DNA from: an uncultured Pelagibacteraceae bacterium
Lineage (GTDB): Bacteria > Pseudomonadota > Alphaproteobacteria > Pelagibacterales > Pelagibacteraceae
DNA: 64,000 bases
Direction of reading: 5' to 3'
NCBI GenBank assembly: GCA_902517615.1
Contig: CABYCY010000002.1
Location: 56,755-120,754 of the forward strand
A program made the translations under genes and the position numbers. The notes beneath the pieces are model-generated. The model searched no databases and was not told where the DNA came from. It was given only the letters and a program-made list of their open reading frames with translations. Position 1 is the stretch's first letter, and each line of letters starts with the position of its first letter. This document shows, one piece after another, positions 46,828-53,937 of the stretch.

Positions 46828-47697
46828 TTATTTTACTTTATCAATATCGTGAATATTTGTTAAAGAATTATTAAATTCTTCCATGTTTTCTCTCAAAGAT
46901 AAACTGGAAATTGAATAAATCATGATCAGTAATAATACTAAGGGCAAAGAAGTAATTACAGAAGCAAAACTTTTAATAAGTAATATATAAAAAACAATAA
47001 AAAGAGCTGAACGAATTAAAACTGTTTTTCTGAATACACTAACAATTGATAGAGAGTGCTTTAATAATTTAAAAAAACTCATTTGAGATGGTCCAAAATA
47101 TCTTTTGGCTCGTACTGATGGTGTAGAAATTAAATCTTTTTCAATTTTTTTTAAAGATCCAGAAAAACTGTTCCACGTGGCTTTTTCATTTATCATTTTT
47201 TTAACAGTTGCTTTTGAAAGACAAGTAAAATTTCCAAATTTAATTAATTGACCTGTAAAAGCTAAAGTTAAAAACTTATGAAATTCATAACAGAATCTAA
47301 AAATTATATCCTCAGATCTTTTTACTCGTTCCCCTACAATTGATCTATCTCCAGATTGTTTAGAAATTTCAATAAAATTTTTAATTTCCTCTGGTCTATC
47401 TTCACCATCTCCATCCATAGGAATTACGTAATCAAATTCTTTTTTTTCATAAATGTATTTTAAACCAGACGCAATACACCTTGCATGACCTCTGTTTTCC
47501 CTCATATTTATGATTTCAATTGAATTAATGTTTTCAATATCTGTATATTCATCAATGATTTGATGTGTAGAAGCATCATTAATAATAACTAATGATAATT
47601 CAGAATTTAATTCTTTTATCTCTTGATTAATATTTTTAATTAATAATTTCAATGACTCTCGGTCATTATAAATCGGTACTAAAATTATATATTTCAT
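46828..47697 (-). CDS. Family 2 glycosyltransferase, dolichol-phosphate-mannose-synthase-like
   Basis: A 289-residue GT2 enzyme: YIILVPIYNDRESLKLLIKNI at the N terminus, VIINDAST, HARCIASGLKYI, and the metal-binding VIPMDGDGEDRPEEI. Two C-terminal hydrophobic helices anchor it. Such enzymes load sugar onto polyprenyl phosphate, which GT39-type enzymes then use; a GT39 gene is immediately upstream (3 nt). Sugar unknown. Confidence 0.88.
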   Translation of the reverse strand: MKYIILVPIYNDRESLKLLIKNINQEIKELNSELSLVIINDASTHQIIDEYTDIENINSIEIINMRENRGHARCIASGLKYIYEKKEFDYVIPMDGDGEDRPEEIKNFIEISKQSGDRSIVGERVKRSEDIIFRFCYEFHKFLTLAFTGQLIKFGNFTCLSKATVKKMINEKATWNSFSGSLKKIEKDLISTPSVRAKRYFGPSQMSFFKLLKHSLSIVSVFRKTVLIRSALFIVFYILLIKSFASVITSLPLVLLLIMIYSISSLSLRENMEEFNNSLTNIHDIDKVK

Positions 47698-47700
47698 TAA

Positions 47701-49023
47701 TTATCTTGATCCAACACAAATATTATCAAGACACATATAATCTTTCAATTCATCAAGTTGGTCTCTTTGCACTATTCCTTCCCATACAGGTCTAGATTTT
47801 AAATGATAAGATAAATTTCCAGCATGCCATTCATCTCCAAAAACAACATTAATTGTTGAGTTAAATTGTTGGTTCCAAGCATATTGAGTTTTTACTGCAA
47901 TTTCTTCACCTGGGTAATCAGTTCTTTTGTTATCTTTTGATACAGAAACATATGCATAGAGAGCTGGTGATAAAAAGAAAAAGAAAATAAATCCAATCAT
48001 GAATGGTTTTAATTTTTTAAGATTAATTTGTGTTTGAAATAAATAAACAAATAATGTTCCAATAAATAAATAAAATGGTGTCATCCACATTGTTCTTATG
48101 TTTGATCCGGTAATTAACGATGTTAAAAAAATTAAAATAATTGGAAAAATATTTATCGCTATCAAAAAAAGTAGTTTTTTATCTTTAAAGTTTAATTTAA
48201 ACTTAAATTTTTTAACTAATAACCAAATTAAAATTAAAAAAGGAATTATTATCCCAATTTGTTTTAATAAAAATATTATGGGAAATTTTATATGATCAAT
48301 TAAACTTGATTGCTCCAAGCCTGTTCTTGCAAGACCATAGGTAATTGTAATAAAATCATTATTATTTAGCCAAATTAAATGAGGAATTAAAGCAACTATA
48401 AAAACTTCAACAGTTATTAAGTATTTAAAATCAAATTTTCTCTCTTTTTTTAAAAATATTAAATAAATAAATAAAAGATCAATAGAAACTAACAAATATA
48501 TAAATAAGTATTTTGATAAAAAACCAAAAGCTGCAAAAAGACCCACTAAAAAACAATCTAAAAACTTTATTTCTTTTCCACTATATATTTTCCAAGAATA
48601 ATAAACTGTAAGTGACCAGAAAGGTAATTGGCAAACATTTACATTAAATTCTGGTGTTGTGAAATTATAAAAATAAACTGATTCTATTAAAAGCACAGAG
48701 ATTAAACCAAGTAGATCATTATTAAAGATTTCTTTAGAAAATCTGAATACATAATAAAATGATATAATTACAAAAATTTGACTAAGTAAGTAATAAGACC
48801 AATCTCGCGCACCAAAAATTTGATAAATTACTTCTGAAAAAAAAGCACTCATTGGAGGATGTTTGTTAAACCCCCAATCTAAATTACTTCCCCAGGCTAA
48901 AGCCTCTATAGTGTCTAATGGTAAATTGTGATTTGTAATATAAGGAACTAAAGTCCAAAATATAAGATGAGATATAATAACAATATAAAATATATTATTT
49001 ATTTTTTTGTTATTATTGCTCAT
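47701..49023 (-). CDS. GT39/ArnT-like polyprenyl-phosphate sugar transferase
   Basis: A 440-residue membrane protein with about ten helices and the PMT_2-type first loop (LPLDTIEALAWGSNLDWGFNKHPPMSAF), which holds the catalytic acidic residues. The C-terminal soluble part (YAWNQQFNSTINVVFGDEWHAGNLSYHL) is periplasmic. It probably transfers a lipid-linked sugar made by the next gene onto a lipid or protein acceptor. First gene of the 13-kb minus-strand cluster. Confidence 0.85.
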   Translation of the reverse strand: MSNNNKKINNIFYIVIISHLIFWTLVPYITNHNLPLDTIEALAWGSNLDWGFNKHPPMSAFFSEVIYQIFGARDWSYYLLSQIFVIISFYYVFRFSKEIFNNDLLGLISVLLIESVYFYNFTTPEFNVNVCQLPFWSLTVYYSWKIYSGKEIKFLDCFLVGLFAAFGFLSKYLFIYLLVSIDLLFIYLIFLKKERKFDFKYLITVEVFIVALIPHLIWLNNNDFITITYGLARTGLEQSSLIDHIKFPIIFLLKQIGIIIPFLILIWLLVKKFKFKLNFKDKKLLFLIAINIFPIILIFLTSLITGSNIRTMWMTPFYLFIGTLFVYLFQTQINLKKLKPFMIGFIFFFFLSPALYAYVSVSKDNKRTDYPGEEIAVKTQYAWNQQFNSTINVVFGDEWHAGNLSYHLKSRPVWEGIVQRDQLDELKDYMCLDNICVGSR

Positions 49024-49052
49024 TTATAAATATTTATAACAATTCAGCTTGC

Positions 49053-49080
49053 TTGACACCCCTATTTTGCTGAATATACT
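49053..49080 (+). promoter_or_regulatory. Sigma-70 promoter of dksA
   Basis: Perfect -35 TTGACA (49053-49058), 16-nt spacer, and -10 TATACT (49075-49080). The dksA ATG is at 49101, giving a leader of only about 14 nt. Confidence 0.85.
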
Positions 49081-49100
49081 CCGGAACTCAAATTTTACAT

Positions 49101-49616
49101 ATGTCAAAGACTGCTAAAGCAAAGAAAAAAGTATCTAAACCGAAAATTAAAGTTGTGAGTAAGGCAAAAAAAACTTTAGCCTCAACTGCGAAGAAAGCCC
49201 CTATTAAAATTTCAAAAAATTATATTCCAAAAGACACTGAAAAATATATGTGTGAAAAACATAAAGTATATTTCAGAACAAGACTCAATGAATGGAAAAA
49301 AGAACTAATTAAAGCAAATAACGAAGCACTTTATAATGGGAGTATGGATGATAATAATATTTCAGCAGATATTGTTGATCAAGCAAGTTCATACATTGAT
49401 AAAAATGTAGAAATGAAAGCGATCAATAGACAAATTAAGCTGATTTCTGAAATAGATAAAGCTTTAAGAAGAATTTTAGATGACACTTATGGATACTGTT
49501 TAGATACTGCTGAACCTATTGGATTAAAAAGATTAATGGCAAGACCTGTTGCAAAGTATACTATTGCAGCACAAGAAAAACATGAAAAAAACGAAAAAGT
49601 TCATGCAGATGAATAA
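49101..49616 (+). CDS. dksA: RNA polymerase-binding factor DksA with degraded zinc finger
   Basis: A 171-residue DksA/TraR homologue that modulates rRNA and amino-acid promoters with ppGpp. It has a Lys/Ala-rich N-terminal extension, coiled-coil halves (FRTRLNEWKKELIKANNEAL and INRQIKLISEIDKALRRI) and a D-Q-A tip (VDQASSYID). The C-terminal globule keeps YGYC but the other three zinc Cys are replaced (LDTAEP, YTIAAQEKH), so it cannot hold zinc in the usual way. Strong promoter upstream; two micro-ORFs follow. Confidence 0.93.
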   Translation: MSKTAKAKKKVSKPKIKVVSKAKKTLASTAKKAPIKISKNYIPKDTEKYMCEKHKVYFRTRLNEWKKELIKANNEALYNGSMDDNNISADIVDQASSYIDKNVEMKAINRQIKLISEIDKALRRILDDTYGYCLDTAEPIGLKRLMARPVAKYTIAAQEKHEKNEKVHADE

Positions 49617-49618
49617 AA

Positions 49619-49735
49619 ATGAAAAAAAAATCATCTAAGCAAAATTCAATATCTTTTCTATTTGCAAAGAAATATATTTATTTTTACTATCCATTTTTCT
49701 GGGTTATTCTGTTGCTATATTTATTTTTAAAATGA
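49619..49735 (+). CDS. 38-residue basic membrane micro-protein downstream of dksA
   Basis: The ATG at 49619 follows the dksA stop by 2 nt. Product: MKKKSSKQNSISFLFAKKYI, then an aromatic-rich single helix (YYPFFWVILLLYLFLK). Absent from the ORF track because of its length. Its stop overlaps the next micro-ORF start (ATGA), the same coupling used between ordinary genes here. Function unknown. Confidence 0.6.
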   Translation: MKKKSSKQNSISFLFAKKYIYFYYPFFWVILLLYLFLK

Positions 49736-49827
49736 ACAAAAAATTAATATTAATTATTGTAGTTATTGTTGCTATTGAATTTTCGGGATATGGAATTCTT
49801 AGTACTCTTTATAGATTATTTGGATAA
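49732..49827 (+). CDS. 31-residue membrane micro-protein, coupled to the previous one
   Basis: Start ATG overlaps the preceding stop in ATGA. Product: MNKKLILIIVVIVAIEFSGY then GILSTLYRLFG. A single hydrophobic helix behind two lysines, like a short signal anchor. The stop lies 5 nt before the convergent GST gene end. Function unknown. Confidence 0.55.
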   Translation: MNKKLILIIVVIVAIEFSGYGILSTLYRLFG

Positions 49828-49831
49828 GACC

Positions 49832-50458
49832 TTAAGGTTTTGGAATTTTAGCATCCTTATCCATAAAGCTGAAACCCTTAACAACAGCTTCACGTTGAGC
49901 TATTTCTAAATACCATCTAGATAAACTTTTATAATTCTTTAATCCAATATCGTGCCATTCATGTCGTGCCATCCATGGCCATGTAGCAATATCAGCAATT
50001 GTGTAATTAGATCCAGCAAGATATTTAGAATCTTTAAGTCTAGCATCTAATTCTCCATAAATTCTTTTGACAATTTTAAAATATCTTTCCTCACCAAAAT
50101 CACTTTTTCCAGGATTATAATGATGAAACTGATGATGTTGACCAATCATAGGACCTACGGTTCCCATTTGAGCCATTAGCCATTGATTAATAATTAGTCT
50201 ATGTTTTTTATCATAAAGTTTTCCACTTTTATCACCTAAAAACATCAATATTGCACCTGACTCGAATACACTTTCATTACTTTCATGATCTATGATCGCA
50301 GGGATCTTTCCAAAAGGGCTAATCTTCAAAAAGTCAGGCTTAAATTGTTCATCTTTTCCTAAATCAACTTTTGTGAGTTTGTATTCAAAACCAATTTCTT
50401 CAAGCATAATACTAATTTTCCATCCATTGGGAGTATTAGCAGAAAATAATTCTATCAT
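49832..50458 (-). CDS. Glutathione S-transferase family protein
   Basis: A 208-residue GST: thioredoxin-like N terminus MIELFSANTPNGWKISIMLEEIG, SPFGKIPAIID with the cis-Pro, SVFESGAILMFLG, and the helical C-terminal domain with NYTIADIATWPW. Looks like the Nu/YfcG-type (Thr/Asn near the start rather than Tyr). Overlaps the reductase gene by 4 nt. Substrate unknown. Confidence 0.92.
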   Translation of the reverse strand: MIELFSANTPNGWKISIMLEEIGFEYKLTKVDLGKDEQFKPDFLKISPFGKIPAIIDHESNESVFESGAILMFLGDKSGKLYDKKHRLIINQWLMAQMGTVGPMIGQHHQFHHYNPGKSDFGEERYFKIVKRIYGELDARLKDSKYLAGSNYTIADIATWPWMARHEWHDIGLKNYKSLSRWYLEIAQREAVVKGFSFMDKDAKIPKP

Positions 50459-51471
50459 TTTTTAATTCCAAGTCTTTCTTGCGCGACTTTAGATGTTGTT
50501 GTAAACTCAAATCTTAATTTTTCATCTGGTTTTGCATATTTAAAACAACCTCTTGCAGCTAACGCACCTTCATGAAAGCCAGAAAGAATTAATTTTAATT
50601 TACCTGGATAAGAGCAAATATCTCCAATAGCAAAAATACCATCAACATTCGTTTCAAAGTTTTCTGTATTTACTTCAACTGTTTTTTTATTGATATTTAA
50701 TCCCCAATTTAAAATAGGACCGAGTTGCATAATTAATCCAAAAAAACCAAGTATATAATCAGATTTAAGTTCTTTTATTTCTCCTTCATCATGTTTTATT
50801 TTTATAGTTTCGATATTTTTATTTCCACTTACAGAATCCATTTGATATTTTGTATATAAACTTAACTTTCCTTGATCATTTAAATCTTTTATTTTTTGAA
50901 CGCTTGATTCAGCTCCACTAAAACCATCTCTTCTATGAATTAAATTTACATTAGAAGTATTTGACAGCTCAATAGCCCAATCTAAAGCAGAGTCTCCACC
51001 TCCAAATATTGAAATTGTTTTAGCTTTAAAAATGGTTTTATCCTTAATTGAATAAAATAAAGTGCTACCTTCAAATTTTTCACAATCTTTCACTGAAAAT
51101 TTTCTTGGTTCAAATGAGCCTACACCTCCAGCAATAACAATAGCTGCTACATCAAACTCTTTACCGCTGTTTGTTTTAACGTGCCATCTATTTGCAGATT
51201 TTTTAAGTTTTTCAACTCTCTCATTTAAATGAAATTTAACATTAAATGGTTTAATTTGTTCTAAAAGATTATTAGTTAATTCCTCACCGGTACACTCGGG
51301 TATTGCTGGAATATCATAAATCGGTTTATCAGGATAAAGTTCGATACATTGTCCACCTACTTTATCTAAATTATCTACAATTTCACACTGAAGCCCTATT
51401 ATACCAAGTTGATGGGCACAAAATAAACCCGTTGGTCCTGCTCCAATAATTAGTACATCTGTTTTATTCAT
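50455..51471 (-). CDS. Ferredoxin-NADP+ reductase, thioredoxin-reductase-like type
   Basis: A 338-residue flavoprotein: FAD motif LIIGAGPTGLFCAHQLG, NADPH motif SIFGGGDSALDWAIEL near residue 152, and the late GIFAIGDICSYPGKLKLI. There is no C-x-x-C redox pair, which separates FNR of this type from true thioredoxin reductase. It abuts the ferredoxin gene and likely reduces it for the desaturase. Confidence 0.9.
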   Translation of the reverse strand: MNKTDVLIIGAGPTGLFCAHQLGIIGLQCEIVDNLDKVGGQCIELYPDKPIYDIPAIPECTGEELTNNLLEQIKPFNVKFHLNERVEKLKKSANRWHVKTNSGKEFDVAAIVIAGGVGSFEPRKFSVKDCEKFEGSTLFYSIKDKTIFKAKTISIFGGGDSALDWAIELSNTSNVNLIHRRDGFSGAESSVQKIKDLNDQGKLSLYTKYQMDSVSGNKNIETIKIKHDEGEIKELKSDYILGFFGLIMQLGPILNWGLNINKKTVEVNTENFETNVDGIFAIGDICSYPGKLKLILSGFHEGALAARGCFKYAKPDEKLRFEFTTTSKVAQERLGIKK

Positions 51472-51792
51472 TTAACATTGTTTTGATGGAATATTAACTT
51501 CTAGTCCATCTAAATCGTCTGAAACTGTAAGTTGGCAACTTAAACGACTATTACTTTTTGGTTCAAACGCCATATCTAACATATCTTCTTCACCATCCTC
51601 TTTTGCTGGTAGTTTATCTAACCACTCTTCATTAACATAGACATGACATGTGGCACACGCCATTCCTCCTCCACAATCAGCATCAATACCTGGAATATCG
51701 TTTTGAACTGCACCTTCCATCACTGTTAATCCATTTTGAACATCAATTGTATGAATTTTATTATCGTGAGTATTGTAAGTAATTTTTGCCAT
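51472..51792 (-). CDS. [2Fe-2S] ferredoxin, adrenodoxin-like
   Basis: A 106-residue ferredoxin with the C-x5-C-x2-C cluster motif [16 protein letters not shown] near residue 40 and a fourth Cys in SRLSCQL near 85. Carries electrons from the adjacent reductase, probably to the desaturase encoded 61 nt upstream. Confidence 0.95.
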   Translation of the reverse strand: MAKITYNTHDNKIHTIDVQNGLTVMEGAVQNDIPGIDADCGGGMACATCHVYVNEEWLDKLPAKEDGEEDMLDMAFEPKSNSRLSCQLTVSDDLDGLEVNIPSKQC

Positions 51793-51853
51793 AAGTTATA
51801 TATAGTTTCTTATCCAAATTGAGCAAGTATGTAAAATTATACTTAGTATATTT

Positions 51854-52855
51854 TTAAATATTTTGAGCTTGAGGTAGCTCTTTTTTTATAAAATAAGTCG
51901 TATCGTCTTTTTGTCTCATTAGAGCTGGAATAATTTCTTTATAAGCATCTATTAATCCATCATTAGGTCTTGGCAGCTGGTCTTTGATATGATTATGGAG
52001 TTTATCTAAATTATATGATGGAACTGTTGGAAACATATGATGTGTTAAATGATATTCCATCTTCCAATATAAAAAGCTTAATATTGGATTTAAATACATT
52101 TCACGCGATGTAAGCCTATGATCTTTTATGTTTCTAGCTAACCCTGCGTGTTGAGTGAATGCAACAAGTTTATGTAATGTTTTTCCATAATATTGTGGCA
52201 ATAAAAAATAAAGCATTGGCATCCAAGAAGAAGCTAATACCGACCATAGAATAGTTGTTAACCATATCATAACGTAAATTCTAGAATTAAATATTGCTTT
52301 AGTTTGTGCATTTTCTGGAATGCTATCTTGCATAACTTTTGTTTTAACTCCAAAAGCATGTTGAATAATTTCAAATGAAATATGTTTTTTAAAAAATATT
52401 AAATCTAAAAAGGGAACAATATTTATAATTAATCTTTTTGGTGTTTCTTTTAAATCATTTCCATATTCAATTTCATGATCAAAAGGATTTTCTGTTGAAT
52501 AAGTATTGCCATGATGAACAAAATGTGTGAATCTCCATCTTATTGGTTCGAAATTTGCCATGTAAGAAGAGATGTAATAAAAAAATTCGTTTAAAAATTT
52601 TGATTGAAAGGCAGTTTTGTGTCCAGTTTCATGCCATAAAGGATTAGAGAAAGAATAAATATTTCCATAAACTAAAAACCAAAATACTGACCACCAAGTT
52701 CCCCAAGTCTGATAAGCAAAGACTCCTGTTAATAATAATAATCCAAAAAAAATTGAAACATGTTTAAGTCCTTTTAAATCAGATTTTCTTGAAAGCTCTT
52801 TTAGCACTTCTTTATCAACTTGGCATTTGTGCCACTTTTCTAATTTAACATCCAT
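51854..52855 (-). CDS. Membrane fatty-acid desaturase-family di-iron protein
   Basis: A 333-residue membrane enzyme with the three histidine boxes: WHETGHK near residue 75, FTHFVHHGNT near 112 and EYHLTHHMFPTVP near 290, plus an extra QHAG. Hydrophobic segments alternate with the boxes as in acyl-lipid desaturases. The same superfamily includes carotenoid and alkane oxygenases, so the substrate is not fixed. Electron donors are encoded next door. A long AT-rich hairpin ends 5 nt before the ATG. Confidence 0.85.
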   Translation of the reverse strand: MDVKLEKWHKCQVDKEVLKELSRKSDLKGLKHVSIFFGLLLLTGVFAYQTWGTWWSVFWFLVYGNIYSFSNPLWHETGHKTAFQSKFLNEFFYYISSYMANFEPIRWRFTHFVHHGNTYSTENPFDHEIEYGNDLKETPKRLIINIVPFLDLIFFKKHISFEIIQHAFGVKTKVMQDSIPENAQTKAIFNSRIYVMIWLTTILWSVLASSWMPMLYFLLPQYYGKTLHKLVAFTQHAGLARNIKDHRLTSREMYLNPILSFLYWKMEYHLTHHMFPTVPSYNLDKLHNHIKDQLPRPNDGLIDAYKEIIPALMRQKDDTTYFIKKELPQAQNI

Positions 52856-52860
52856 AAATA

Positions 52861-52893
52861 TAAAATTATGTATAATAACTATACATAATTTTA
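52861..52893 (-). promoter_or_regulatory. Perfect 14-bp hairpin directly before the desaturase start
   Basis: TAAAATTATGTATA (52861-52874), loop ATAAC, TATACATAATTTTA (52880-52893). On the mRNA it ends 5 nt upstream of the AUG, in the place of the ribosome-binding site, and nothing resembling a Shine-Dalgarno sequence is seen outside it. Could be an operator dyad instead. Confidence 0.6.
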
Positions 52894-52901
52894 ATAAAGG
52901 T

Positions 52902-52938
52902 AAAAAAAAAGGGCAAGTACAAAATTGTACCTGCCCTT
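52902..52938 (-). terminator. Rho-independent terminator of proteorhodopsin
   Basis: On the minus strand a 12-bp stem with one mismatch (AGGGCAGGTACAA/TTGTACTTGCCCT), followed by nine T, starts 20 nt after the proteorhodopsin stop. Confidence 0.93.
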
Positions 52939-52957
52939 AATTTAAATTTTAGCTAAG

Positions 52958-53731
52958 TTACTTAGCTCTTCTTCCGCTTGAACTAGTTGCAGCAGCCCAG
53001 ATTACTAGACCAAATGCAATTTTGTTAATGAAGTCAGCTAAGTTATAAACGACGTTTAGTGAGTCAGCGTCTACTCCACCAGTTAAGTAACCAAATACAT
53101 AACCTAATGGGTAAATTGCCCAACCTACAGTAACGATCATTCTCATAGCACCAAATGCAGTTACAAGAGATTTGTTACCACTTTTCGATGCAGCTTTTCC
53201 AGCTTCACCTGAGAATACTTCATAAAGAATGTATACCCAACCTGCCATTCCGATAATGAAACCAAGTGTAGCATTAATATAACCTGCTTCACCTAAGTAT
53301 CCACCGATTAGCATCACTAATGAACCAATCAACAATCTCCAGAACATTCCAGAGTTTGCTTTACCAATAGCTGCTAGAATTAAATAGAATTCTACCATCT
53401 GTAAAGGCACAGTGATTAACCAGTCAATGTATCTGTAAACAGTTGGCGAGTCTCCAGTAGAAACCCATACTTCTCTCATGTACATGTAGTGTATGAATGC
53501 AATACCAGTTACTAAACCAGCAACAATAACTGATGTTCTCCAGCCTGATGCGACATTGCCTGCTTCCATGAAAAAGAAAGCAGTAGCTGCTAACATTCCC
53601 ATAGAGATAACCCAAAATGAAATTCCTACGAAGTCATCTTGCATCAACATCGTTGCGTCTGCTGCAATAGCTATGCCTGAAAAACCTATTAAGGCCATAG
53701 CTGCTAAAGCAAACAATTTAAGTTTTTTCAT
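52958..53731 (-). CDS. Proteorhodopsin (blue-tuned light-driven proton pump)
   Basis: A 257-residue type-1 rhodopsin with N-terminal signal (cleavage near IAIAA) and seven helices. Key residues: His81 and proton acceptor Asp103 (in YRYIDW), Thr107, donor-position Glu114 (in VEFYLIL), and retinal Lys237 (in ADFINK). The tuning position equivalent to 105 of green proteorhodopsin is Gln111, the blue-absorbing type. Helix 5 has Phe (LGFIIG) where antenna-binding xanthorhodopsins have Gly, so a carotenoid antenna is unlikely. Strong GAGGGAG site 7 nt before the ATG; own terminator. Confidence 0.97.
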   Translation of the reverse strand: MKKLKLFALAAMALIGFSGIAIAADATMLMQDDFVGISFWVISMGMLAATAFFFMEAGNVASGWRTSVIVAGLVTGIAFIHYMYMREVWVSTGDSPTVYRYIDWLITVPLQMVEFYLILAAIGKANSGMFWRLLIGSLVMLIGGYLGEAGYINATLGFIIGMAGWVYILYEVFSGEAGKAASKSGNKSLVTAFGAMRMIVTVGWAIYPLGYVFGYLTGGVDADSLNVVYNLADFINKIAFGLVIWAAATSSSGRRAK

Positions 53732-53759
53732 AAAAAACTCCCTCTTCGTTAGTTTTTAT

Positions 53760-53792
53760 TAGTTTATATAAACTAGACTTAGGTTTCCCTAA
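53760..53792 (-). promoter_or_regulatory. Palindromes in the proteorhodopsin promoter region
   Basis: A perfect 16-bp palindrome TAGTTTATATAAACTA (53760-53775) contains a TATATA-like -10, and a second dyad TTAGG-tttc-CCTAA follows at 53779-53792. Both lie 29-61 nt before the proteorhodopsin ATG. Confidence 0.45.
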
Positions 53793-53937
53793 ATCAATTC
53801 GTGGTTAAATAGCAAATTAAATTAGATAAATGAAGACTTAATTGCGACTTATTCTCATTGATTTTACTTAATTTTTAAAATTAAATACAATTTAAAAGTT
53901 AAAAATCAAAAAAAACATAGAAATCGAATCAAATTAT

